A stretch of 50,561 nucleotides of DNA. Origin: Candidatus Faecalibacterium faecigallinarum (GTDB lineage: Bacteria > Bacillota > Clostridia > Oscillospirales > Ruminococcaceae). The position numbers and the translations under genes were made by a program. Positions 1 through 7,754 of the stretch are shown piece by piece; the first letter of the stretch is position 1; each line of letters begins with the position of its first letter. The notes beneath the pieces were generated by a model. That model was not told the DNA's origin, did no database searches, and saw nothing but the letters and a program-made list of their open reading frames with translations. The DNA is taken from NCBI GenBank assembly GCA_019119685.1, contig DWWN01000015.1, positions 1 through 50,561 on the forward strand, given 5' to 3'.

Positions 1-648
1 ATCGTGTACACAGGCATGACCGAGAGCGAAGAAGCCCTGCTCTTTGCCCAGCAGACCGGCGAATCTGCCAGGCTGACACCCGGCGATAAAATGCGCGCCA
101 TGATCTACGGCGGCGACCCGGAATGTATGGCTTTCCTGAAGGCCACGGAATCGGTGGGGTTGAAGCTGGACTACGGCCAGCGCCGTGGAAAGTATCGCCT
201 TGGCTGCATCGGCACTGCATTCGAGGAGTTCAAGCGGGTGGGAGCCGACCTCTACAAGGAAGCCCTATCTATGATCGTGGCCGCCTGGCAGCTGAGCCGA
301 CCGCATCCGGTGGATGAAACAGGGAGGCGAAGCTGGCGCAGCGCTCCGGTTTTTGCAAGCGGGTGCCATCCCGCGCCGCAAAAAACGGCTAAGCGCAAGA
401 GGAATGGCGATCCCGAGTCCCTGCGGGCCGAAACGGTCCAGGGTGTGGTCCGCTTTGTAGAGCTGTACCATGGCGAGTACGACTCCCGCCGTCTTATCAC
501 CCGCCTGCACAAGACCGACCCGTTGACCATCTACCGGGAAGGGCGGGCCATGGGCGTCAACATGGCCGGGTACAAGAAGTACCTCTATCAGGTCTACTGC
601 ATCTACAACGGGAGCAGCAAAAAGAAAGTGCTGCCCATGAAGTTCTAA
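1..648 (+). CDS. ParB-like / DUF6551-type mobile-element protein, C-terminal part, carrying an in-frame palindromic insert
   Basis: The frame is open at the left edge, so the N-terminus is probably missing. The tail (residues about 140-214) reads LRAETVQGVVRFVELYHGEY and ends in KKVLPMKF. I associate this with ParB-nuclease-like DUF6551 proteins carried on integrative elements of gut Firmicutes; that recognition is from memory and only moderately sure. Residues about 97-135 (bases about 290-405) do not look like the rest of the protein. They are basic and Ser/Pro-rich, and their DNA is a copy of a palindromic repeat also found between genes at 47109-47213. Removing the insert would join an ordinary helix (SMIVAAW) to NGDPESLRAE. 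The gene lies with a toxin, a small protein and a serine recombinase on the same strand, which supports a mobile-element origin. Confidence 0.55.
   Translation: MVYTGMTESEEALLFAQQTGESARLTPGDKMRAMIYGGDPECMAFLKATESVGLKLDYGQRRGKYRLGCIGTAFEEFKRVGADLYKEALSMIVAAWQLSRPHPVDETGRRSWRSAPVFASGCHPAPQKTAKRKRNGDPESLRAETVQGVVRFVELYHGEYDSRRLITRLHKTDPLTIYREGRAMGVNMAGYKKYLYQVYCIYNGSSKKKVLPMKF
298..402 (+). repeat. palindromic element P, copy 1 (inside a coding region)
   Basis: This 105-bp segment aligns without gaps to 47109-47213. Its centre is a hairpin. The outer arms are CCGGTTTTTGC and GCAAAAAACGG, and the inner stem GCGGG/CCCGC encloses a 6-base loop. A further short stem, GCGCT/AGCGC, lies outside. It adds 35 codons with no stop to the host gene. 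Confidence 0.8.
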
Positions 649-731
649 CTTCTTGCTTTTACCCTTTGAGGGGACGCCGCCCCAGACTGCGGGCGGTGTC
701 TTACATAAAATATACAAAGGGGGTACATTGC

Positions 732-1091
732 ATGATTCCCAAAAACTGGAAATACAGCCGGGGTGACATCTACTATGCCAACATGGAACCCCATGTTGGC
801 TCTGAGCAGGGTGGGGAACGGCCAGTGGTGGTTCTGCAGAATGATACAGGCAACAAGCATTCACCCACACTTATCATTGCTACCCTTACATCCAGAGTGG
901 ACAAGAAGCTAAGTCTGCCGACCCACGTTTTGCTTGACCAAAACCCCGGGCTGAGAGTCCCATCTATCGTACAATTAGAACAGATTTTCACTCTCGACAA
1001 ACAACGTATGCAGCGATTTGTTGGTCAGGCCAGCAGCGAGGAAATAGACCGGATCGAAGCGGCTCTGAAAATCAGCCTGGGAATGAATTGA
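732..1091 (+). CDS. MazF/PemK-family toxin (endoribonuclease-type)
   Basis: The 119-residue product matches the PemK/MazF fold in length and order. It has RGDIYYANMEP with a GSEQGGERPVVVLQND loop near the N-terminus, then IIATLTSR, and LDQNPGLRVPSIVQLEQIFTLDK in the second half. Family members cut mRNA at short sequences as the toxin half of type II toxin-antitoxin pairs. I chose ATG 732 because a purine-rich AAAGGGGG lies 8-9 bases upstream; the frame stays open further upstream without a ribosome-binding site. No ribbon-helix-helix or AbrB-like antitoxin gene is visible next to it. In recombinase-linked elements such solo PemK proteins are common, so the role could be element maintenance or something other than classical toxin-antitoxin. 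Confidence 0.85.
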   Translation: MIPKNWKYSRGDIYYANMEPHVGSEQGGERPVVVLQNDTGNKHSPTLIIATLTSRVDKKLSLPTHVLLDQNPGLRVPSIVQLEQIFTLDKQRMQRFVGQASSEEIDRIEAALKISLGMN

Positions 1092-1110
1092 GAGGAGGAA
1101 TGCAGAGAAA

Positions 1111-1323
1111 ATGTCTGGAAGGACTCTTTCTTTTCGTGTGGATGGTTACGAAGTATCGGCTTCCTTTGCCGGAACGCCTAATAGGACGATCACCCATCAT
1201 CTGAAGCAGATCCTGATGGCATCCTTTGTGAACAACACATCCAGTTCTGCCTCTGGCGACATCCTTGCAGCAGTCCCAAAACGGCGATACAATCAAGACG
1301 GTGATCATCACTGTGCACCTTGA
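1111..1323 (+). CDS. small recombinase-associated protein
   Basis: This 70-residue protein starts MSGRTLSFRVDGYEVSASF, contains HHLKQILMASF and ends near RRYNQDGDHH. It has a strong ribosome-binding site (GAGGAGG at 1092-1098, 12 bases before ATG). It sits 19 bases after the toxin and 69 bases before the recombinase, so the three look co-transcribed. Small proteins of this style precede large serine recombinases in many clostridial elements. Their function is not established and I assign none. It contains no catalytic motif or membrane segment. Confidence 0.6.
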   Translation: MSGRTLSFRVDGYEVSASFAGTPNRTITHHLKQILMASFVNNTSSSASGDILAAVPKRRYNQDGDHHCAP

Positions 1324-1392
1324 AAACTGCATAGAGTTCGTATGGATGCATCTTCCTTTTGACTGTATAAACCAATGAAAGGGAGAAAGATC

Positions 1393-2997
1393 ATGAAAAA
1401 CAGGGTTTGCACATTGTATCGCGTTTCCACCGACAAACAGGTGGACCACAACGACAAAAACCAGGCCGACATCCCCATGCAGCGGAAAGCCTGCCGCGCC
1501 TTCTGTGACAAAATGGGCTGGACCATTGTCCATGAGGAACAGGAGGAAGGTGTTTCCGGCCACAAAGTCCGAGCAGAGAATCGTGACAAGCTGCAAATCA
1601 TCAAGAATCTGGCCAGGCAGAAAAAGTTCGACATCCTGCTGGTGTTCATGTTTGACCGCATCGGGCGCATTGCAGATGAAACGCCCTTTGTGGTGGAATG
1701 GTTCGTCAAGCAGGGGATCGAGGTATGGAGCACCCAGGAAGGCCAGCAGCGTTTTGACAGCCACACCGACAAGCTCACCAATTACATCCGTTTCTGGCAG
1801 GCCGACGGAGAGAGCGAAAAGACTTCCATCCGTACCAAGACCGCCTTGGGGCAGCTCGTTGAGGCAGGCGGCTTCAAGGGCGGGCTTGCCCCGTATGGCT
1901 ATGATCTGGTCAAAAGCGGGCGCTTCAACAAGCGCAAGCATGAGCTCTACAAACTGGTTGTCAATGAAGCGGAAGCCGCCGTAGTTCGGACCATCTTTGA
2001 GAAGTACGTCCACGAGGGCTACGGCGCGCAGCGGATCGCTACTTACCTGAACCGGCAGGGCTACCGGGCCAGAACAGGGAAGATGTGGCACCACGCCACC
2101 ATCCGCGGCATCGTCTGTAACCTGACCTATACGGGCATCCTGCGGTGCGGCGAGAGCCGCTCCCAGGAGCTGCCCCATCTGCAGATTATTGAACCGGAGC
2201 TGTTCGAGGCAGCCCAGTGCATCCGCACCGCCCGTGCTGGCAGCGCCGTGCAGGAACGCCATGTCCCCATGAACACGAGGGGCAAGTCCCTTCTGTCCGG
2301 GAACGTGTACTGCGGTCACTGCGGCGCGCGTCTGGCCCTAACCACCAACGGGAAGTCGTATCCCTGCAAGGAGGACCCGCACCGGGTGGTCAAGCGGGTG
2401 CGGTACATCTGCTACGGCAAGACCCGCAAGCAGACCGACTGCAACGGTCAGACCGGTTATACCGCTCACATTCTGGATGGCATCATCGACAAGCTGGTGC
2501 GCCGCATCTTCGAGCGGATGAAGGCCATCCCCAAGAGCGACATCGTCAATCTCCGCTATCAGGAAAAGATGGAGGAACGGAAATGCCTGCTCCAGAGCGT
2601 CCGGGCTGACTATACAAAAGCAGCCCATGAACTGGATATGTTGAAAGTAGAGGTGATCAAAGCCCTGCGCGGAGAGAGTTCCTTCCCCAAAAATCTGCTG
2701 GGCGCAATGGTGACAGAGGCTGAAACCAAGTGCCGGGAACTGCAGGAGAGCATGGAGGCGGCACAGACTGCCTACGATGAAGGAAAAAACGTACTGGCCA
2801 GCCTGAACGCTCAATACGACGAGATCATCTCGTGGTCGGAGCTGTACGACACCGCCAGCATCGAGGCAAAAAAGATGATCGTCAGCTCCCTCATCCGCAG
2901 GGTAGACGTTTACCGCGGCTACAAGCTGCACATCGAGTTCACCATCGACTTTGAGCAGTTCTGCCGGGGCCTGGATTTTGAAGCGGTCGCAGCGTAA
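1393..2997 (+). CDS. large serine recombinase of an integrative element
   Basis: The 534-residue product has the architecture of large serine integrases. The resolvase domain (residues 1-150) has catalytic Ser12 in YRVSTDKQ, a catalytic Arg region with FDRIGR, and the long helix ESEKTSIRTKTALG. The recombinase domain covers about 160-290. A zinc ribbon with YCGHCG lies near residue 305 and a second Cys pair further on. A charged coiled-coil (about 395-480) and a short C-terminal domain follow. It would cut and join DNA at att sites through a Ser-DNA link. ATG 1393 is preferred over ATG 1375 because GGGAGAAAG lies just upstream of the second. The gene ends 65 bp before a tRNA-Ala gene, so one end of the element should lie near here. 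Confidence 0.95.
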   Translation: MKNRVCTLYRVSTDKQVDHNDKNQADIPMQRKACRAFCDKMGWTIVHEEQEEGVSGHKVRAENRDKLQIIKNLARQKKFDILLVFMFDRIGRIADETPFVVEWFVKQGIEVWSTQEGQQRFDSHTDKLTNYIRFWQADGESEKTSIRTKTALGQLVEAGGFKGGLAPYGYDLVKSGRFNKRKHELYKLVVNEAEAAVVRTIFEKYVHEGYGAQRIATYLNRQGYRARTGKMWHHATIRGIVCNLTYTGILRCGESRSQELPHLQIIEPELFEAAQCIRTARAGSAVQERHVPMNTRGKSLLSGNVYCGHCGARLALTTNGKSYPCKEDPHRVVKRVRYICYGKTRKQTDCNGQTGYTAHILDGIIDKLVRRIFERMKAIPKSDIVNLRYQEKMEERKCLLQSVRADYTKAAHELDMLKVEVIKALRGESSFPKNLLGAMVTEAETKCRELQESMEAAQTAYDEGKNVLASLNAQYDEIISWSELYDTASIEAKKMIVSSLIRRVDVYRGYKLHIEFTIDFEQFCRGLDFEAVAA

Positions 2998-2999
2998 AC

Positions 3000-3029
3000 A
3001 AAAAGACCCGCCTTGCGATAAGGCGAGTC
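3000..3029 (-). terminator. rho-independent terminator of the tRNA-Ala transcript
   Basis: On the minus strand GACTCGCCTT pairs with AAGGCGGGTC across a 5-base loop, followed by a T-run (CTTTTTG). It closes the tRNA transcript and lies directly behind the recombinase stop codon. Confidence 0.85.
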
Positions 3030-3043
3030 GTATATCTAAGAAT

Positions 3044-3156
<113 letters not shown>

Positions 3157-3209
3157 GTTTCTTATTCGATTGTAAAGTGCGTTGTTCACTCGAACAACAT
3201 TTTGGAAAG

Positions 3210-3271
3210 TGAAGAACCCGAGGGGTATGTAACCGTTTGAACCGGGCTCCCAGCTGAGCTATACCCCCATA
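3210..3271 (-). pseudogene. degenerate tRNA copy without an anticodon arm
   Basis: On the minus strand it begins with the acceptor 5' strand and D-arm of tRNA-Ala. A 24-bp block (3247-3270) is identical to 3116-3139. It then jumps to a T-arm-like CGGTTCAAACGG and ends with TACCCCT, which can still pair with the acceptor 5' strand GGGGGTA. The anticodon arm is absent, so it cannot decode. It lies between the promoter and the intact tRNA-Ala and would be transcribed first. A small hairpin (GTTGTTC/GAACAAC, 3180-3197) separates the two. Confidence 0.65.
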
Positions 3272-3322
3272 TTCGGTTTTGTTTTGTTTGGTTCGCCGTT
3301 GTCTTGACCGGCGACGTCAGTT

Positions 3323-3351
3323 ATTATAGCAGAGGCGGGGGCAAATGTCAA
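3323..3351 (-). promoter_or_regulatory. consensus sigma-A promoter for the tRNA transcript
   Basis: On the minus strand TTGACA (3351-3346) and TATAAT (3328-3323) are separated by exactly 17 bp. Both boxes are perfect, as expected for a stable-RNA gene. The only targets downstream are the tRNA remnant and tRNA-Ala. Confidence 0.9.
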
Positions 3352-3389
3352 CAGGTATTTTCAAAAAATTTTCCAGGCCGCCCCATTGA

Positions 3390-3418
3390 TTGACGCCGCC
3401 CGGCCGGGATGCTATACT
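3390..3418 (+). promoter_or_regulatory. sigma-A promoter of the small membrane protein gene
   Basis: TTGACG (3390-3395), 17 bp, TATACT (3413-3418), about 50 bp before the start codon. It is back to back with the tRNA promoter. Confidence 0.8.
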
Positions 3419-3470
3419 GATACCAAACAGCGGCCGTGCAGGGCCGCCGAAACGAAAGGCGGGTACAGGA

Positions 3471-4016
3471 ATGAAACAGAAAAACCGGAATATTCTGATC
3501 GGAGCCATTTTGATGATCTCGGGCGCGGGGCTGGCGCTCATTTTGACGTTTATCTACGGCAGCGTTCTGGATAGCTCCCTGGCGGAGCAGGTGACGGCGA
3601 TGACCCAGCAGGACGCGGCCTTTGCCGCCGAGCTGGAAGCCTCGGGGATGACCCTGGACGCGCTGATCGAGGGGATGCAGGGGACGCTCAGCATCCTGCT
3701 GGGGCTGGGCGCGGCGCTCAACGTGGTCAAGATCGTGGTGGGGGTGCTGGGCATCCGCAAGGCGGCCGAGCCCGCGACTTTCTTTGTGGTCTGGGGCGTG
3801 GTGTTCCTGCTGCTGGGCGTGCTGGGAATGATGTTCAGCGGCGTGGCGTCCGTGTTTGGTTTGTGCGATCTGGCGGGGGGCGTGTTCGGCCCGGGGCTCT
3901 TCCTCTGGGGCGGCATCCAGAACAAGCGCGCTTTCCAGCAGATGCTGAAAGAAGAACGGGCGGCCGAGGAACAGGCGGCCGAATCCGCTTCGGCCTGGCC
4001 GCCGGTGCGCAAGTAA
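3471..4016 (+). CDS. small polytopic membrane protein of unknown function
   Basis: The 181-residue product has four likely membrane segments: residues about 8-28, a segment near 70-90, then two close together from about 105 to 150. A short extracytoplasmic stretch rich in acidic and small residues lies between the first two. The C-terminus is a charged tail rich in Glu and Ala. I do not recognise the family; the layout resembles uncharacterised four-helix proteins of Firmicutes. ATG 3471 follows AAGGCGGG, and the gene has its own promoter and terminator, so it is monocistronic. Confidence 0.75.
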   Translation: MKQKNRNILIGAILMISGAGLALILTFIYGSVLDSSLAEQVTAMTQQDAAFAAELEASGMTLDALIEGMQGTLSILLGLGAALNVVKIVVGVLGIRKAAEPATFFVVWGVVFLLLGVLGMMFSGVASVFGLCDLAGGVFGPGLFLWGGIQNKRAFQQMLKEERAAEEQAAESASAWPPVRK

Positions 4017-4028
4017 AGAAACAACAAG

Positions 4029-4060
4029 AGCCGGAAGGGGCGGACCCTCCCGGCTTTTTT
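4029..4060 (+). terminator. rho-independent terminator
   Basis: AGCCGG...CCGGCT stem with a G/C-rich interior, followed by six T residues. It closes the membrane-protein gene and separates it from the convergent AIM24 gene. Confidence 0.85.
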
Positions 4061-4070
4061 CTTTGGACTG

Positions 4071-4844
4071 TCAGATGTTGGGCATTTTGGCGGTGGGCAT
4101 CATCAGCACCTTGCCGGTGCCGCGGTAGACGTTGACCAGCCCCTCGCCGGAGGCGGCCGAGCCGATCAGGCTCTTGCCCGAGCGCTCCACGGTAAAGTTG
4201 AGGCTCTTGCTCCATGCAATGGCGTAGTTGCCGTCGATCTTGAGCACGTCGTCCTGCAAGGTGATCTCAATAAGCTCCTCTTTGGGGCAGTCGGATTCGA
4301 CGCAGAACACCCCGCGGCCATTCAGGCTCAGGTTGAACAGCCCCTCGCCGCCGGCGACCGCCGAGGAAAAGTTGGAGCGCATCACGGCCTTGTGCTGCAG
4401 GCTGGACTCGCAGGCCAGAAACAGCCCGTCGTCCAGCACCACGCCGCCGCCCCATTCGGCTGCGTCCAGCAGGATGAGGTATTTATAGGTGGGCTCCAAA
4501 ACCAGGAGGCCGCTGCCGGTATATTCGGGTTTGATGGCAGACTCGCCGGTGGCTTTGCCGCGGACCGCTTTGCCCAGCAGGTCCCCGACGCCCTTGATGC
4601 CGGTGGTGGCGTTGACGTCGCCCAGCATCCACTGCATACTGCCGGCCTGGACGGTCACGGGCGAGCGGTCGAGATGACAGACCAGCTGGCGCTTTTTGAC
4701 GTTCATCTGGGCGCTGTAGTAGGCCGTGATGGCGGAATTCGGGGTGACGCTGAGGTCCCGCTGGTATTCGACGACCTGGAATGCCCCCAGCTGCGCGATA
4801 ATCTTGACGTCGTCGTTGTCGGTGAAATTGGTGATCTGATACAT
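4071..4844 (-). CDS. AIM24-family protein
   Basis: The 257-residue protein has the TRAP-like/AIM24 beta fold pattern. It has repeated Gly-rich turns such as LTVQ/VQAGSMQWMLG near residues 60-75, GSGLLVLEP near 115, GGEGLFNLSLNGRG near 175, and GSAASGEGLVNVYRGTG near the end. Bacterial members are uncharacterised cytosolic proteins that may self-assemble; no enzyme activity is known. The start is set by AAGGAGG seven bases before ATG 4844. It is a single-gene unit; a TTGTGT-17-TACAAT promoter on the minus strand around 4887-4915 is plausible. Confidence 0.88.
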   Translation of the reverse strand: MYQITNFTDNDDVKIIAQLGAFQVVEYQRDLSVTPNSAITAYYSAQMNVKKRQLVCHLDRSPVTVQAGSMQWMLGDVNATTGIKGVGDLLGKAVRGKATGESAIKPEYTGSGLLVLEPTYKYLILLDAAEWGGGVVLDDGLFLACESSLQHKAVMRSNFSSAVAGGEGLFNLSLNGRGVFCVESDCPKEELIEITLQDDVLKIDGNYAIAWSKSLNFTVERSGKSLIGSAASGEGLVNVYRGTGKVLMMPTAKMPNI

Positions 4845-4969
4845 GGCTTGCCTCCTTGCTGCGGTCGAAATGATGGGACTGCCTTTATTGTAGCAGAGCG
4901 CGGCCCCAAACACAAGCAGAAACAAAAAGACCGGGAGCGTTCGGGGCTCTCGGTCTTTTAAGAAGAAAA

Positions 4970-7285
4970 TCAGGCGTTTTGTTCCAGCGAGAGGGCAATC
5001 TGCTCGGGGGTGATGGGAAGCTCCCGGTGCCACACGCCGGTGGCGCGATAGATGGCGTGGGTCAGGGCCGGGGCGGGGGTGTTGATGACGATCTCGCCGA
5101 TGGACTTGGCCCCAAAGGGACCGGTGGGCTCGTAACTGTCCTCAAATTCCACCCGCAGGCGGCCCATGTCCAGACGGGTGGGCAGCCGGTACTGCAGGAA
5201 GGACGACTCGATGGGCCGGCCGGTGTGGTCGTACTGGACGTTCTCGGTCAGGGTGTGGCCGATGCCCTGGACGATGCCGCCCTCGGCCTGGATGCGGGCC
5301 AGGGCCGGATTGATGGCGATGCCGCAGTCCACCACGGCCATGTAGTCCAGCACGGTGACAAGACCGGTCTCCTTGTCCAGCTCAATCTCCACCATGCCCA
5401 CCATGTAGGGCGGGGGAGAGACCGGCGAGGAGTGGCTGGCCGTCGCCTCGGCGGCGATGCAGTTGGATACCTGGCTCTTGTAGCCGATCTGCTCGAGGGT
5501 CAGCGTCTCGCCGGTGGAGGCGCGGCGGACCTGCCGCCCCTCAAAGACGATCTCGCCGGCGCTGCAGTGCAGCATTTCGGCGGCGATGGCCCGAATCTTG
5601 TCCTTCAGCTCGGCGCAGGCGCGCTCGACCGCTTTGCCGGTGATGTAGGTGGTGGAAGAAGCGTAGGAGCCTGAGTCGTAGGGGGAAGCGTCGGTGTCCG
5701 CGCCAAAGACGGCCACGTCCTCTACATCGCAGTCGAGGCACTCGGCGGCCATCTGGGCCAGGATGGTGTCGCAGCCGGTGCCCATGTCGGCCGCGCCGAT
5801 GATCAGGTTATAGGTGCCGTCCTCGCTCAGCTTGACGGTGGCCGAACCGACGTCCACGTTGGAAATGCAGGAGCCCTGCATGGCCATGGCGACGCCGGCG
5901 GCCCGGACCTTGCCGTTGCCCATATCCCGCACGGGGTACTTTTCGTCCCAGTGGAAGAGCTGGCGGCAGTGCTCCATGCAGCGGTCGAGGGCGCAGGCGT
6001 TGGCCATCTCGTTGTAATAGGAGGTCATCTGCATCCCTTCCCGCACCATGTTGCGGTCCCGCAGGCGGGTGGGGTCGATGTGCAGCCGCTCAGCCAGCTC
6101 GTTGACGATGGTTTCCAAGGCGTAGATGCCCTGGGTCGCGCCGTAGCCGCGGTAAGCGCCGGCGGCCTGGTGGTTGGTGTAGACCACGTCGTAGCCGAAG
6201 CGGTAGGCTTCCAGATTGCCGGTGTAGAGGGGGATGGCCTTGTGGCCCGACAGGCCCACCGTGGTGGGGCCGTGCTCGCTGTAAGCGCCGGTGTTGGACA
6301 GGGTGTACAGGTCGATGGCCCGGATGCGGCCGTCGTTGTCGGCGCCCAGCCGGATGTGCACCTCCATCTCATGGCGGGGGCTGCCCGCGATCTGGGCTTC
6401 CTCCCGGGTGTAGATCAGTTTGGCGGGGCGGCCTGTCTGCAACGTGACAAAGGCGGGGTAGACCTCGCAGACCGCGGTCTGCTTGGCCCCGAAGCCGCCG
6501 CCGATGCGGGGCTTTTCCACCCGGATGCGGCTCTTGGGGATGCCCAGCGCCCGCGACAGGATGCGCCGCACATGGAACACGATCTGGGTGGAGGAAATGA
6601 CGTGGAGCCGCCCGTAGCGGTCCAGCTCGGTGTAGGTGCGGAAAGTCTCCATCATGGCCTGGTTGAAGGCTTTGGTGTGGTAGGTGCGGTCCAGCACGAT
6701 GTCACAGCTGGCCAGGACGGCGTCCACATCGCCGGAGCCGCTGGTGTCGCTGGCCACCAGGTTGCGGCGGTTGTCGCCGCCCACCGGGCAGGGCGGGTAC
6801 CAGTCCTCTTCCGGGTGGACGAGGACGGGGTTGTCCTTGGCGGTGTGCATATCCAGCACAGCCTCCAGCACTTTGTATTGGACTTTGATGACCTTCATGG
6901 CCCGCAGGGCGGCCTTCTCGTTTTCGGCGGCGATGATGGCCACCGCGTCTCCCGAAAAGCGGACGTGCCGGTCCAGGATCAGGCGGTCGTAGGGGGAGGG
7001 CTCGGGGTAGGTCTGGCCCGCAATGGTAAAGCGGGTCTGGGGCACGTCTTGCCAGGTGTAGACCGCCGCTACGCCGGGAATTTTAAGGGCCGCGGCGGTG
7101 TCGATCTCTTCAACGATGGCGTTGGCGTGAGGGGAGCGCAGGATCTTGACCACGAGGGCGTCTTTGGGGACGACGTCGTCGGTGTAGACCGGCTTGCCCA
7201 GCAAAAGCTGCATGGAGTCCTTTTTGGGGACGGCCCGGTTGACGGTGTGCAGGCCGGCCCGCTCTTGTCTCTGGTTCTCAGTCAT
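4970..7285 (-). CDS. xanthine dehydrogenase-family molybdopterin-binding catalytic subunit
   Basis: The 771-residue protein covers both the N-terminal aldehyde-oxidase a/b-hammerhead domain and the Mo-binding domain. Visible motifs include IGGGFGAKQ (Mo/pterin loop), AYRGYGATQG (substrate-side Arg), MQGS/GAADMGTG and FGAKSIGEI, which holds the catalytic Glu. The family hydroxylates purines or other N-heterocycles using water, passing electrons through two 2Fe-2S clusters to FAD. The purine permease downstream of the divergent operon favours xanthine or hypoxanthine, but the substrate is not proven by sequence. The start (ATG 7285) overlaps the stop of the iron-sulfur subunit by 8 bases, so translation is coupled. 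Confidence 0.93.
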   Translation of the reverse strand: MTENQRQERAGLHTVNRAVPKKDSMQLLLGKPVYTDDVVPKDALVVKILRSPHANAIVEEIDTAAALKIPGVAAVYTWQDVPQTRFTIAGQTYPEPSPYDRLILDRHVRFSGDAVAIIAAENEKAALRAMKVIKVQYKVLEAVLDMHTAKDNPVLVHPEEDWYPPCPVGGDNRRNLVASDTSGSGDVDAVLASCDIVLDRTYHTKAFNQAMMETFRTYTELDRYGRLHVISSTQIVFHVRRILSRALGIPKSRIRVEKPRIGGGFGAKQTAVCEVYPAFVTLQTGRPAKLIYTREEAQIAGSPRHEMEVHIRLGADNDGRIRAIDLYTLSNTGAYSEHGPTTVGLSGHKAIPLYTGNLEAYRFGYDVVYTNHQAAGAYRGYGATQGIYALETIVNELAERLHIDPTRLRDRNMVREGMQMTSYYNEMANACALDRCMEHCRQLFHWDEKYPVRDMGNGKVRAAGVAMAMQGSCISNVDVGSATVKLSEDGTYNLIIGAADMGTGCDTILAQMAAECLDCDVEDVAVFGADTDASPYDSGSYASSTTYITGKAVERACAELKDKIRAIAAEMLHCSAGEIVFEGRQVRRASTGETLTLEQIGYKSQVSNCIAAEATASHSSPVSPPPYMVGMVEIELDKETGLVTVLDYMAVVDCGIAINPALARIQAEGGIVQGIGHTLTENVQYDHTGRPIESSFLQYRLPTRLDMGRLRVEFEDSYEPTGPFGAKSIGEIVINTPAPALTHAIYRATGVWHRELPITPEQIALSLEQNA

Positions 7286-7754
7286 GGGGCTGGCCTCCTT
7301 CCTTGCGGCTGTCCAGATAGGCGCGGATGCCCCGCAGCTGCCCGTCATAGCCCGAGCAGCGGCAGAGGTTGCCGGCGAGGTACGCGCGGATCTCGTCGTC
7401 GGTGGGGTCGGGGTTCTCCCGCAGCAGGGCGATGGTGTTCATCACAAGGCCGGGGTTGCAAAAGCCGCACTGGTCGGCGCCCTGCCGGGCGATGAAGCCC
7501 ACAAAACCGGCGGCTTCGGCCTGCAGGCCCTCCAACGTCTGGACCGCATGGCCCGCGGCCCGCGCCGCCAGCATGGAGCAGGAGAGGACCGGCTTGCCGT
7601 CCACCAGGACGGTGCACAGGCCGCAGCCCGAAGTCTCGCACCCGCGCTTGACGCTGGGGCACCCGTGGGCGCGCAGAAAGTCGATCAGCAGGCAGTCCGG
7701 CTCGATCTGGGCGGTCAGGGGCCTGCCGTTCAAAGTCAGTTTGATTTCCATCAT
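7278..7754 (-). CDS. xanthine dehydrogenase-family 2Fe-2S subunit
   Basis: The 158-residue protein has the plant-type ferredoxin motif GCETSGCGLCTVLVDGKPV...SC in residues about 40-70. The second cluster motif CGFCNPG...CRCSGY lies in residues about 95-140. It relays electrons from the Mo centre to FAD. ATG 7754 overlaps the stop of the FAD subunit in an ATGA arrangement, with GGGAGG nine bases upstream. An immediately following ATG is an alternative start. The length is usual for the family. Confidence 0.95.
   Translation of the reverse strand: MMEIKLTLNGRPLTAQIEPDCLLIDFLRAHGCPSVKRGCETSGCGLCTVLVDGKPVLSCSMLAARAAGHAVQTLEGLQAEAAGFVGFIARQGADQCGFCNPGLVMNTIALLRENPDPTDDEIRAYLAGNLCRCSGYDGQLRGIRAYLDSRKEGGQPHD

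Noticed and set aside
1072-2319. Long minus-strand frame opposite the recombinase gene
   Set aside because: It is a GC-driven shadow of a clear serine recombinase and has no family similarity or start signal.
5951-7495. Long plus-strand frame of 514 codons opposite the xanthine dehydrogenase genes
   Set aside because: His/Val/Gly-rich shadow composition. The opposite strand has complete conserved motifs.
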